Shown here piece by piece: positions 13,301 to 23,320 of a stretch of 64,000 bases of DNA (position 1 is the first letter of the stretch; each line of letters starts with the position of its first letter). The position numbers and the translations under genes are program-made. The notes below the pieces were generated by a model, which worked only from the letters and a program-made list of their open reading frames with translations, did no database searches and had not been told where the DNA came from. The DNA comes from Cladocopium goreaui (lineage: Eukaryota > Sar > Dinophyceae > Suessiales > Symbiodiniaceae): positions 509,201 through 573,200 of the forward strand of contig CAMXCT020001380.1 in assembly GCA_947184155.2 (NCBI GenBank), in the 5' to 3' direction.

Positions 13301-14125
13301 ATTTTCCACTCTGTTCATCTCATAGCTGCAGTTTCTATCAATTTCTTGCACTTTTCAATATTTTCAATGCACTTTTCAAGCACTTTTCATTCTGAGTCTC
13401 TGAGTTTCTGAGCCTCGCAGGGCCAAAGCGGATTCATCTTATCCTCAGCGCCCAGGAAGGGCCCAGGTTGATCTGCATCGAATCTGAAGATCCAAGATCT
13501 GAGTCACTGGATGGATGACCTTTATCTTATAGTTATATAGTAAGATAGATATAGATATAATATATATAATTATATATATATATATATCTAATATATAATA
13601 TTTATATTAATTATATATATATATCATATATATATATATCATATATATATATATCATATATATATATCATATATATTATTTCAAAGATTTCAACTCTTTT
13701 CTTACTTGACCTTTCACCACCAAGGATCAAAGAACGTGTTTTCGCCAAGAAGCGGTTGGATCCAAGGTCGCGATTGTACTAATGTCTCCAGAATGGACGA
13801 AATCACTGGCAGCACCTAGCGGATCGCTGCGGATTGCTGAAGGCTAGACTTTTTGGGCTACAACTGGCTAAAAAAAAAACGTAAGTGGAGACATAACATA
13901 ACATGACATAACCACATGTTCATCATGTTCTTAAAAAGCTATTCTTGTTTTTCAAATCAGCAGTTCTGTTGATGTTCATCCCGTATTTAAGGGTCGTTTC
14001 AGTCGTTTCATCCCGAAGCTCTTCTCCCAAGCCGTCGAGCTGCGGGCGATTGCTGCGCGCTCAGCACAAAAGGAGCCCGCTGGCAAGCTCACCTTGCAGC
14101 CAGGCCACGGCATGGCATTGGGTGC
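7370..14125 (-). CDS. Cytidine-deaminase-like + cytidylyltransferase fusion protein (ECT/PCYT2-like)
   Basis: Minus-strand exons in order. (1) about 14125-13998: GCKVSLPAGSFCAERAAI, the cytidine deaminase CAE zinc/proton-shuttle motif (CAE codons 14060-14068). (2) 13483-13414, NPLWPCE, GC donor. (3) from 13113, VCQSWLSKLKQQ; the join gives PCEVC, the PCxxC zinc motif. (4) a probable exon about 12500-12416. (5) 12354-12256, LNDKLLEPPAMLPSPNEAL, GC donor. (6) 11827-11787, SEYPWDCKEVVY. (7) 11726-11676, VDGAWNFLHAGHQRILK, with the HxGH motif of CTP transferases. (8) from 11511, EAKARGSHVLVGVHSD. (9) about 11300-11180, SHEDFATRVGRIIQNRNVLL. (10) about 10814-10767, DAPWRISKD. (11) 10419-10344, ELIDVLCIKKVLLHGGT. 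(12) 9316-9184, acidic linker. (13) 8959-8843, EEPYRVAKDFGIFEMVESSD, GC donor. (14) from 7493, TLQLPAEVRAPKPLWPC. Ethanolamine-phosphate cytidylyltransferase makes CDP-ethanolamine in the Kennedy pathway; exons 6-13 follow the order of its C-terminal catalytic half. Joins 2-3, 5-6, 6-7, 7-8 and 12-13 are in phase; 8-11 are approximate. The start and the 3' end are not found. That the two domains form one protein is inferred from the continuous exon chain. Confidence 0.7.
7520..8840. other. AT-rich intronic/intergenic stretch with (AT)n tracts
   Basis: Contains T-rich and (AT)n runs at about 7600-7740, 8410-8480 and 8650-8750 and one hairpin MITE (8075-8186). No exon seen. If exon 14 of the fusion gene is correct this is an intron of about 1.35 kb. 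Confidence 0.5.
8075..8186. mobile_element. Stowaway-like MITE, family 1
   Basis: Starts (t)acCCTCTGGTAAAC (first bases diverged) and ends GTTTACCAGAGGGTA. The body is an imperfect palindrome with the family core (accat...ttttccatag). Lies in the cytidylyltransferase gene interval. Confidence 0.8.
9430..10300 (+). repeat. Dispersed GGTATG-rich repeat, copy 1
   Basis: A core of degenerate GGTATGTATG repeats (9495-9935) is followed by unique-looking sequence with short direct repeats (agaaatgctgc, 10109 and 10150) and ends near ccattggggggg. The same sequence occurs reverse-complemented at 32868-35000. Open frames across it (VWYVWYVWY-type peptides) are repeat artefacts. It sits in the intron between exons 11 and 12 of the fusion gene. 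Confidence 0.85.
10603..10735. repeat. Decamer tandem repeat (TTATTGGCCA / CTATTAACCA)
   Basis: About twelve 10-bp units, first ttattggcca then ctattaacca. The unit length and the TAACCA core match the large decamer array at 14.85 kb, so the two may share an origin. Confidence 0.8.
10915..10965. repeat. 10-bp tandem repeat (ATATGGTATA)
   Basis: Five near-identical copies of atatggtata within an intron. Of no clear function. Confidence 0.8.
12940..13048. mobile_element. Hairpin MITE, family 4, 29-bp arms
   Basis: The left arm actgtggatggttgcgaaat and the right arm (reverse complement actgtggatggttgggaaat) match at about 28 of 29 positions, with a loop of about 50 bp. It lies just inside the intron after the PCxxC exon of the deaminase domain. 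A partial relative is at 53193-53236. Confidence 0.75.
13530..13680. repeat. (AT)n tract
   Basis: Almost pure A/T with repeated catatatatatat units. Intronic, no coding signal. Confidence 0.85.
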
Positions 14126-14149
14126 TAACAACCATGGCTTAGTTCATGT

Positions 14150-14280
14150 TAGCCCTATATATATATGTATATATATATTATATGTATGTATATATATATA
14201 TATGTATGTATATGTATATGTATATATATATGTATATATATATATGTATATATACATATGTATATATATATATATTATAA
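14150..14280. repeat. (TATG)/(AT)n tract
   Basis: Alternating tatatatgtatg units directly upstream of the deaminase CAE exon. Overlapping open frames are artefacts. Confidence 0.85.
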
Positions 14281-14845
14281 CCAGGCAGGTTTGACTGTTT
14301 GACTCCATGGTTAAAATATAAATATGTTCTAAAATTACCGGTATACTTCGGGCACTGCCCTAAGATGGAAACCCGACAAAGACACAAAATTGCAATTTCA
14401 TATGAGTGCCCCGTTTTCAGACACCCAGATCGCACAACAAATCTGCTTGACTAGCTAGTCGGCATTTTTTCAGGCCAGTGTTTAGGCCAAGTACTAGAAT
14501 CCGAAATAGTGGCAATACTGGTGGTCAGTGTTATCGACAGAGGGAACAGCGTTTACCTTGTAAAGATTTGGAGCATGACTGGGTTGTAAACAACAAAACA
14601 TCCAAAGAAATTGGGAAGATTGACCAACCATAAGTAGGAATAGCTGGTAGCTTTTGCCACCTTGCCATCTTGGCCCTCATTAGAAAGAAAGCAAGTGGGA
14701 GCATAAGCCCAGTTTTGGGATGGAAAATCAGACTAGAGTCCGTTGTTTTTTTTTGCAGACTAACCGCATAAACATCGACAAAGTGCATAGGACTCTATAG
14801 GACTCAATTGCTCTGAGAAAATGACCCAGGAACATCCAGGAACTC

Positions 14846-16235
14846 TTCAATAACCATCAATAATCATTGATAACCATCAATAACCATCAATAACCATTGA
14901 TAACCATCGATAACCATTGATAACCATTGATAACCATTGATAACCATCGATAACCATTGATAACCATCAATAACCATTGATAACCATCGATAACCATCGA
15001 TAACCATTGATAACCATTGATAACCATCAATAACCATCAATAACCATCAATAACCATCGATAACCATTGATAACCATTGATAACCATTGATAACCATCGA
15101 TAACCATTGATAACCATTGATAACCATCGATACCCATCAATAACCATTGATAACCATCGACAACCATTGATAACCATTGATAACTATTGATAACCATTGA
15201 TAACCATTGATAACCATTGATAACCATTGATAACCATTGATAACCATCGATAACCATCAATAACCATCAATAACCATCAATAACCATCGATAACCATCAA
15301 TAACCATTGATAACCATTGATAACCATCGATAACCATTGATAACCATCAATAACCATTGATAACCATCGATAACCACTGATAACCATTGATAACCATCAA
15401 TAACCATCGATAACCATCAATAGCCATTGATAACCATCGACAACCATTGATAACCATTGATAACTATTGATAACCATTGATAACCATCGATAACCATTGA
15501 TAACCATTGATAACCATTGATAACCATCGATAACCATCAATAACCATTGATAACCATCGATAACCATTGATAACCATTGATAACCATTGATAACCATTGA
15601 TAACCATTGATAACCATCAATAACCATCAATAACCATCAATAACCATCAATAATCATTGATAACCATCAATAACCATTGATAACTATTGATAACCATTGA
15701 TAACCATCGATAACCATTGATAACCATTGATAACCATTGATAACCATCGATAACCATCAATAACCATTGATAACCATCGATAACTAGTGATAACCATTGA
15801 TAACCATCGATAACCATTGATAACCATTGATAACCATTGATAACCATCGATAACCATCAATAACCATTGATAACCATCGACAACCATTGATAACCATTGA
15901 TAACTATTGATAACCATTGATAACCATCGATAACCATTGATAACCATTCATAACCGTTGATAACCATCGATAACCATCAATAACCATTGATTACCATCGA
16001 CAACCATTGATAACCATTGATAACTATTGATAACCATTGATAACCACTGATAACCATTGCATGATAACCATTGATAACCATTGATAACCGTTGATAACTA
16101 TTGATAACCATTGATAACCATCGATAACCATTGATAACCATTGATAACCATCGATAAATATCGATAACCATCAATAACCATTGATAACCATCGATAACCA
16201 TCGATAACCATTGATAACCATTGATAACCATCAAT
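14846..16235. repeat. Decamer satellite TAACCAT(T/C)(G/A)A, about 139 units
   Basis: An almost uninterrupted array of a 10-bp unit. Positions 8-9 vary between TG, CG and CA, while TA is essentially absent. Rare variants (taactattga, caaccattga, tacccatcaa) recur in the same order, giving higher-order structure (caaccattga/taactattga blocks near 15160, 15440, 15890 and 16000). Open frames across it encode only repeats of GYQWLSMVIN type. It probably lies in an intron or between minus-strand exons at 14.7 and 16.6 kb. Confidence 0.95.
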
Positions 16236-16605
16236 TCCTTCCTAGTAAACAGCCTCAGAAACCATGGTGCTTTCTGGTTTCGGCTCTCCGGCGCCTCGGT
16301 GTTCATGCCTCTGAAAACGCGAAAATTTTCCGACGCCGGCGCCTCGTGATGGTCGTCACCTCAAAAATAGGCCAAGTCTCGATGGAAGGGCTACATCTTC
16401 GTAAGGAATGGGAGGGGAGATGTTGGGAGATGTTAGGTAAGGAACTGTGTCGAAAAACCTGGAAGCTCAAAAAGAGCCCTGTTTGGACGGTTAAAACTTT
16501 AAACCACCTTTTCCGGTTGCACATCTAAACATAGAGGTCTGTTGGGGTTTCGTGTAATTACAATTATATAAATACATCATAATACGTCTACGTAGCATCA
16601 CATAC

Positions 16606-17043
16606 CTAATTTGACTTCGAAATCCTCATGTCCAAAAAAAAAACGTGACTTGTGCGAAGCGAGGGACTGTGACAAATCAAGACAGACAGCACCGTCTTGC
16701 CAGACTTCCGCTGCCAATAGGCATCTTTGGAGGCTTGTTGCCACTCTGCCAAATACCTGAAAACTTTGCAGACACTCGCTAGGACTTTAAGGTTCTGAAA
16801 TGTTATCCAATCAAAAACCAGAACTGATTCATCCCAAAATAGCTGGTATATATATATAGCTGGATGTTCATACCCCCATATATGATATACAACAAATATG
16901 GTATGGTAGGTTCCTATCCATGCCATCCTCATTTGAAATGTGCAGCCGGATAACTTCTGCATTTCCTGCACGGCCGGTAACAAATGCCGCAGCGCTGGCC
17001 AACTTAAAGCCATGTGGTCTGTAGACCACCACTCGGCCACTTC
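16606..17043 (-). CDS. Two in-phase exons of an unidentified protein
   Basis: Exon 17043-16924 (acceptor TTTTTGCCAG) reads EVAEWWSTDHMALSWPAL and LLPAVQEMQKLSGCTFQ, ending ATG|GCATGG. Exon 16756-16606 (acceptor GTTTTCAG) reads VFGRVATSLQRCLLAAEV and HEDFEVKL, ending TTAG|GTATGTG. Phase 0 joins them. An alternative frame of the first exon (GSGRVVVYRPHGFKLAS) is also open. I do not recognise the family. It lies upstream of the fusion gene and could be its N-terminal part. Confidence 0.5.
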   Translation of the reverse strand, partial: EVAEWWSTDHMALSWPALRHLLPAVQEMQKLSGCTFQMRMAWIGTYHTIFVVYHIWGYEHPAIYIYQLFWDESVLVFDWITFQNLKVLASVCKVFRYLAEWQQASKDAYWQRKSGKTVLSVLICHSPSLRTSHVFFLDMRISKSN

Positions 17044-18129
17044 CTGGCAAAAACTGGAAACCGGGATGGGTCAAACAAAAATAGTAGGTGATTATAGTTA
17101 TAGAACTATTTTTGGCTATGACAAGTTCTATTTATAACTATTATAGCAAACACTTAAATTTGGTGAATTTCCACTATAAACCGAACAATTTTTGAGGGAT
17201 TGCTGATTTTGACCCGCCCAAGCTGGGTGGATCAGATTCCAGCTGGCCAACTTTATAAACCATGCGTTGAAGAATTAGGCTTGAAACATGTTTAAAACTA
17301 CGATACACTAGCAAGCTGCACCAAAGAGGCAGTCGAATCCTACTAAAACAGCAGTGAATTATAGGGAATTTGATTCTCTGTCCTTTGGGGTATTACTTTA
17401 ATTTAATGCTGTCCATCGAGGAAAAAACGTCGCATGTCATCACATGTCAAAGTTGTGCTTGCACACTAATGCGATCCCGGTGGGTTCACACTAAAAGCGT
17501 TCTTCAAGAATGCAATTATATGCAATTATCTCCCCTTCAATCATGTAGGGTTGTATGAAAATTAGGAACCCCATTCCGTCCCATCATCCCATGGTGAAAA
17601 AACAACCTAGTTACAAAGCCTCATTTTCATATCAAGACAGCCATGTGTAGCAGGGGTGAATCTCCATGTAAGCTGGTCCATAGGATTCCCATAATGGATT
17701 GTGATCAGTGATCATCCGCAATACATTTGGTAGAACATGTAACCCCAATCAACCAACAGGGGTTTGGAGCACTGCTCATGTTGAGACAAACCCTTCTGAA
17801 ATCTCATATTGTTGGTGTTGTTGATATCCCAATAAATATTCATTATAACCATGATCTACCCAAGCAATGGAGTTAAAGCCACCATGTTTGACCGGTTGGA
17901 CCGTTGGACCCCCATTTTGCTTGGCTAAATTCCCATTGTATCCTCTTAAAAAATCTCATTTTAGCATGGTGAACTCATGGAGATTGTTGATGATGGTTGG
18001 TTTAACAACATTAACCATCAACAAAGATTGTCAAGATTATCCCATTTTGTTAATGGTGTGTCCCCATGAAAATGATTAAAATGATTATATAAGAGTGTTA
18101 AAGATTGTTGACTCCCCATCTTATACCCA

Positions 18130-19140
18130 TGTCATCCCCGATTTCAACGAGACAACGAGACACCAGGGAATCTCGCGATTGGTCGAGGCACAGGGTCACT
18201 GAGGGTACTCAGGGCAGGTGAAGCCGGTGGAAGGCGGGGACTAGAAGGGAGCGGAGCTAAAAGCCTCAGTGCACCATTTTTTTCACAGCTTGATCCGCCC
18301 ATGTTTTAAGGTTGATCCCCCCACTGGGCCCTGTAGCTTGGAAAAAGGAAAACCAATCAAGGGCTATATTTATACTGTGTATATCTATATTATACACACA
18401 TTACGTATATGTATATTACATGCTAATACACAATTTGTTACATATTGTATACTTAGATGTTGCACATGTACAAGGTTTGGTGTATGGGTCAAATTAGTGA
18501 CCCCCAAAAATAGTGGCTTAATACTAAAAGAGCTACCATTGATGGATACGCTAATAGGAGACAGAAGTCATGCAAAAAGGGACTTGTAAGACAGTGAACT
18601 GAATGGCTTAGTTTGAATTCATTCTGCTTCCAATCTGGATGGTATGTCAAAATCCCAGCACCATTTTTTGAAAATCCCAAACGATCAAACGTTCAACATG
18701 AAGAAAATCGATCCTCGGACATCTTCATCGCAGCAGGAGACTTTCGCCGTTTGGGATCGTTCTCCGCCATATCTCACTGGCTCCAGCTCACTGCCCACGA
18801 CATGACGGATGTGGCAAGGGTTCTCAGTGTCCGAGGTGTTTCTTTCTTGGCTTGCGACATGACTTCATAGTTTTTCTATGTATGGAATATATATGAATTT
18901 ATGCCAATAAACTGCGGTCGGCTTAGATTGCACAGCATGCTACCATTGTGAGGTCCATGTCAATAGCTGCGTTTTGGATGCTTGCCAACAGAAACATCAT
19001 GGTCATGGTCTGGAATTCGGAGTTGTGAAATCCAAAGACATGGCGATTTTCGCAAGCGATGCAAATACCGATGAGCCCACAAGAATGCTGGTAGTATTGA
19101 GCCCTGGTCAACTTAAACCATCTGCTGGGGGAAAACACGT
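18130..19140 (-). CDS. Unidentified exon candidates
   Basis: Three minus frames look coding. At about 18150-18265: LLAPLPSSPRLPPASPALST. At about 18700-18860: NPCHIRHVVGSELEPVRYGG and KVSCCDEDVRG. At about 18930-19130, after a CCCCAG acceptor: RWFKLTRAQYYQHSCGLIG and CIACENRHVFGFHNSEFQ. No family recognised. 17.1-18.1 kb between them shows no exon, only AT-rich sequence. Confidence 0.4.
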
Positions 19141-19219
19141 TGAAGCAATCTGAAAATTCATGGTATCCCAATGTTCATGATTTTTGCCACGTAAATTCTG
19201 TCGTTATTCTCAGGTAGAC

Positions 19220-19345
19220 CCTATTTTCAAACACCCCCGGCCACATCTGCTGGTGCTGACGGCCCGACTGCTCCGGGCATGGTGTTCCTCCAAGATGGAG
19301 CCAAACGCTCGACACCTGACCGGATCATACCTCCAAAGGGATGGT
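19220..19345 (-). CDS. Unidentified exon candidate
   Basis: After an acceptor GGTCAG a minus frame reads GVERLAPSWRNTMPGAVGPS and APADVAGG, ending near GGGG|GTGTTTG. The plus strand is also open here, so confidence is modest. Confidence 0.35.
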
Positions 19346-20192
19346 TCACAACAAAAAATCCGTTGTGAACATGGATGATTTGGAGGTCCCCGTTTAGGAA
19401 CCCCCCTTTTATGTTGGGGTGTTCCAAAAAGTTGGGAAAATCTCCTAAATTCCATAGTCCAGAAAATAAAAAAATCGCCATGCTTAGCATGGTGGGTAGT
19501 ATTTATGATTTTTGGGCAGGCAAAGCAGAACGCATTTTTGGAGGGCAAGGAGTTCGCTTGTTTTTTCGTTGGCACCCTAAAATCCTGCAGCACTGCAATG
19601 CCTCTCTGGCCCTGGCGTGTGGAAGTCGACTGCTAGCCTGAAGAAGTTCAAGACCAAAAGCAAACATCGCGAACAAGCATCGGAAAAAAACATCAGAAAA
19701 CACCGCGGCATACTACATGAACCAACTTTTTTGGGGTCAGGCAGCTTTTTGTCTGCTGATTTGATATATATATATATATACATATAATTATATATATATG
19801 TATAATCCGGTCGGTTATATAGCTGCTTTAATACGCGAGTATGGAAGCGGGATTCCATCAGCGTTCAACGGGACCGCAACAATTGCGGAACGACCGACTG
19901 ACCAACTGTTCACAAGAAAAACTCTTGCAAATGAAGAAACAAGAACAAGGAATCATTTCCCAGCAAGACAACAAGGAGATATTCGACCCATCCTTTTTAT
20001 GCCTAAGGAAATATGGTTGAACTTCAAGCTTTTCAGAAACATGAATGACCAGCATCCTCCATGAGCTCAAGCCAAGCAACGTTACATTCTGGAAGGTCAC
20101 TGTCGGGAACAAGGCCTCGCAGTGAAACCCATGGGGAAATCCCCATTGGAACCCCGGACGAGTTGGTGGTCATCGGGCCTTTCCGCACAAGT

Positions 20193-20292
20193 GTGGGATG
20201 GCCGTGCTTCCAACCTGCTCTCCATCCAGAAAGACCTCATCTGCAAATGCTGAAGCTTCGAGGGGACAACAAAGCCTGCACATCTGCGAAAA
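20193..20292 (-). CDS. Unidentified exon candidate with GC donor
   Basis: After an acceptor TTTTCGCAG a minus frame reads MCRLCCPLEASAFADEVFLD and GEQVGSTAIPHLCGK, ending AAG|GCCCGA, a GC donor of the kind seen in the better-supported genes. A plus frame (ELVVIGPFRTSVGWPCFQ) is also open. Confidence 0.4.
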
Positions 20293-20429
20293 ACGTATAG
20301 AATGTATGATTTAATGCTACGTAATAGTATATATATATATATACAAAATATATATATATATACATATACATATGGCTGTGGCTCAAAAAACGGATATGGA
20401 TTGTTCCGCAGTGATCCTTACCTATGGAT

Positions 20430-20880
20430 CGGTCTGGATCACCTACGTTTTGATTTTGTTGGCGTCTGCAAAGAAGTTGCCGACCTGATTCTTTCACTAA
20501 GCGCACAACGGAAACGCTTCCATCTTTCACCTTGGAGTCTCAATGTCTGTAGAGACTTGCCCCATTCCCTTTGGCCCATGGCATTCTGAGCAAACAAGAC
20601 AACAATGTCAACATCCCTGACACTGGGGCCACTGGGTGATTGATCACCAACAATGGGTGCTTCGATTCAATATGTTCAATAATAAATACACAGAATACAT
20701 ATTGAACCACCCATTGTTTTGAATATTGAACATGCCCAATGACTTGAATCCTTGAACATGCCCAATTCCTTCGCTAAGCTCTGAGCTTCTTGGTCCAACA
20801 GCAAACCCACACGCTTTGCCTCGCTTAGCAAGGGTGGGCCAGAGATTTTGGGCACGTTCAGCAGTGAATCATCCAATTCT
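20430..20880 (-). CDS. Two unidentified exon candidates
   Basis: About 20752-20880: SLLNVPKISGPPLLSEAKRV and GLLLDQEAQSLAKELGM. About 20435-20535: KDGSVSVVRLVKESGRQLLC ending AAAC|GTAGGT. Both look coding on the minus strand; the family is unknown. Confidence 0.45.
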
Positions 20881-21129
20881 ATCCCAAAGTCTTGCTGGTT
20901 ATACAGTTATATAACAGTTATACCCCCTTTTTTGCTGCTGAAATCCAGCGTTTTTACCGCCTGTTTACATACCCTCAATCAATCTTGGTGCAATTCAGTT
21001 CTCAGCTTCCGCCTTAAATGGCTTTCTAACAATTGTAAAGACGGGGCATGGATAGCCCCTGTTTAAACTTGTTGAGTTACCAACCAATTCTCACCAGAAT
21101 TCACCAAACAAATCACCATAGATGTTCCA

Positions 21130-21232
21130 ACCTTTCCCTCGGCAGCGGCCTCGCCCAGTTCACCCGCTGGACGCATCGTGGAGCAGGAGCTGCCCTAAAG
21201 AAACATCACTTCCGGGAACACGGAAAACTCAT
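21130..21232 (-). CDS. Unidentified exon candidate
   Basis: The minus frame reads FRVPGSDVSLGQLLLHDASS and GELGEAAAEGKVG. No family recognised. Confidence 0.4.
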
Positions 21233-21271
21233 CGAACGAAATGGAGGGCATGTTTAGTAACAATAATGATG

Positions 21272-21380
21272 TATACTGGTTGGTGGTTGACCAACCCCTC
21301 TGAAAAATGATGGAGTTCGTCAATTGGGATCATTATTCCCAAGATATGGAAAAAAATGTTCCAAACCACCAACCAGTATA
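21272..21380. mobile_element. Hairpin MITE, family 3
   Basis: The left end tatactggttggtggttg and the right end caaccaccaaccagtata form terminal inverted repeats (left arm reads ggttggtggtt). The inside contains ccctctgaaaaatgatggag and gttcgtcaattgggat. A second copy is at 62816-62928. Confidence 0.8.
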
Positions 21381-21569
21381 GTGCGTGTTTTTTTCCCGAT
21401 GTATTTGTACAACAAGTTATACATGAATGAGGCAATGGCGAATGCTGGTTAAACTTAAATGATAATTATCTTATACAATGTCATAATGAAGGAACATCAA
21501 TATGTCCATAGAATGCTGGTATTGGCGTTCATCATTTTTGGAATGATAACAGACTACCATCATTCGTTA

Positions 21570-21825
21570 TTGCTTATGAATTACCCCAAGAAAGGTGATT
21601 TTGTGGCTGAATGATGCTGGTAATGCGTGACAAAATCCCCAAGGCAATGACTTCCCAAGCACGTTGCAAATAGTCACGAACAAACAGCTTGCAAAAGAGT
21701 ACAATGACACTAAAGTGCCATCAAGCAAGTCCAACGTGTTGAGATTGTCTGTCGATTGCTCCAATCTACAATCTCTTGGAGGCAACAATTCCAAGAAGTC
21801 CTCACATTGAAGTATCAGTATCATG
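21570..21825 (-). CDS. Unidentified exon candidate
   Basis: A long minus frame: CEDFLELLPPRDCRLEQSTD, NLNTLDLLDGTL, then hydrophobic SLYSFASCLFVTICNVL. Not assigned. Confidence 0.3.
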
Positions 21826-21852
21826 CTCCTAACTGTCGTCTCTTACTTATGT

Positions 21853-21958
21853 GGGGATGGGTCAAAACCCTGGTACCTAGTGAACCCCAAAATAGCTGGT
21901 AAATGGATGTTCATCCCACTAAAAATGTATCTATAGGTATTGACCCATACCCATGTCA
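21853..21958. mobile_element. Hairpin MITE, family 2
   Basis: Ends gggatgggtcaaaacc and ggtattgacccataccc are inverted repeats. Inside: gaaccccaaaatagctggt and ggatgttcatcccacta. Near-identical copies at 39121-39226 and, inverted, 39489-39597; diverged copies near 11998-12075, 16828-16885 and 23812-23935. Confidence 0.8.
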
Positions 21959-22487
21959 TGTTCTCAGGCTCTGCTGTTTTCAACAGTTCAAAGAATGGCA
22001 TCAAAGGATCTTTCAGAAAATACGGGATTATGACTCAATCAACCAGTGGAATTGAGGGTGTCCAGATTTTTGGACAAACACATATGTCATATTGGTGATT
22101 ATCATTGATTATCTATCCCATATCAGTAATATGGAAAAGTCAAGAAAACTCTTTAAAACTGGAATCTGTTTGAAAATCCCCTATATTCCAACTAAGAATC
22201 TACTTCAGTATCATTACAGAAAGCTATGCATCTTACATCCATTTGCAGGTTTCCCAAAAAATGGGGGTTATACTCCTAAAATTATCCATGTTATTTTCGG
22301 ATTTTCCCGGATAGTACATGATGTGGAGCATTTCTGGTTTTTTTTCATTTCCATCCAGCTATTGTGGTAGCCCTATTTCTAGAAACTGCCCAGCCATTTC
22401 TTCCTCGGCCGGGCCGGACCTTGGAATCAAAGCCCACGCTCGTCAGTTGAGATCCCAGAAAGAGCGAGGACCTGGCTGAAGGGAACA

Positions 22488-22595
22488 TACCCTCTGGTAA
22501 ACAGCCACATAGCTATGGAAAATCACCATTTTTTATGGGAAGATCCACTATAAATGGTGATTTTCAATAGCTATGTAACAAATTACCAGATGGTA
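22488..22595. mobile_element. Stowaway-like MITE, family 1
   Basis: TACCCTCTGGTAAACAGCC at the left end, TTACCAGATGGTA at the right end, with a palindromic core (catagctatggaaaatcacc / ggtgattttcaatagctatg). Confidence 0.9.
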
Positions 22596-22654
22596 CCGAT
22601 ATTTTCAGACCAACCCAAATGATGACACCTAAGACATCAAGAATTGAGGCTCTT

Positions 22655-23033
22655 AAATGCTCTTAATGTCTGGACCGGGTCCAACAGCTCACGCCTGTCG
22701 GTTGAAAAGCCGGCAAGCAGTAATGCTGGTGCTTCCGGGATGCGCTCAAGCACCTGCCACATAACCGAACTTGGGCCGCGCGATAGTTGTGATACGGTCA
22801 ATGCATTGAAAGGTTTAGAGTTCTTATATACTCCGGCACTTCGTATGTATCATTTCATTTCTATTCAAATTATTCGTACCATTTCATATCCGACTTGATG
22901 TCCCCGCTTCACCGCCGCTTGGACTGCTTTTCTTCCAAGCATTGAAATCACAATCGAAGCTGCGAAGCTTGGAGCTCTCACTTTGCTCAATCCGCAGCCT
23001 GCGAAGCTCTGCTGGATCAGGGGTGTTCATCAT
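22655..23033 (-). CDS. Two exons, possible gene start at 23033
   Basis: The minus strand at 23033 has two ATGs after an in-frame stop, then MMNTPDPAELRRLRIEQSES and FDCDFNAWKKSSPSGG, so 23033 may be a start codon or an exon edge. A second exon at about 22800-22655 reads SVMWQVLERIPEAPALLLAG and FSTDRRELLDPVQTLR. Both have strong coding character. The product is unknown. Confidence 0.5.
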
Positions 23034-23224
23034 CCAGAGTCATCAACGAGAAGTTGCTGCTGAACAGAGATGGGATCAAATTGGATCAATTTTTGCACAT
23101 CTCCGTCGACAAGCACCAAAAAAAGGCTTCTCTTCACCCAGCAACAAGTGCATTCTGAAGAAGCATTCAAACTCATATTTTCATGCTTACCTCATGATTA
23201 CAATGTGTCCTCACTGTCAATTGG

Positions 23225-23320
23225 ACGACAAACGCGCCTCAAAGCCCCCTTTCTGCGGTCCAAACTGGCGTCCACGCCGATCCGAGCAGCAAATAGAATC
23301 CATGGAGGGTTGACTCACGG
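23225..23320 (-). CDS. Unidentified exon candidate
   Basis: Minus frame PPWILFAARIGVDASLDRR and KGALRRVCRP. Other frames are also partly open. 23.32-24.45 kb holds ATACC-type repeats and a diverged family 2 MITE but no exon that I trust. Confidence 0.3.

Noticed and set aside
14846-16235. CRISPR array
   Set aside because: There are no spacers; units are directly adjacent 10-mers, and the sequence is eukaryotic.
14846-16235. Telomeric repeat
   Set aside because: The unit is not a TTTAGGG-type telomere repeat and the array is flanked by genes on both sides.
14846-16306. Open frames of 66-109 codons on the minus strand with GYQWLSMVIN repeats
   Set aside because: They arise because 30 bp equals three decamers with no stop in one frame. 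Composition follows the satellite exactly.
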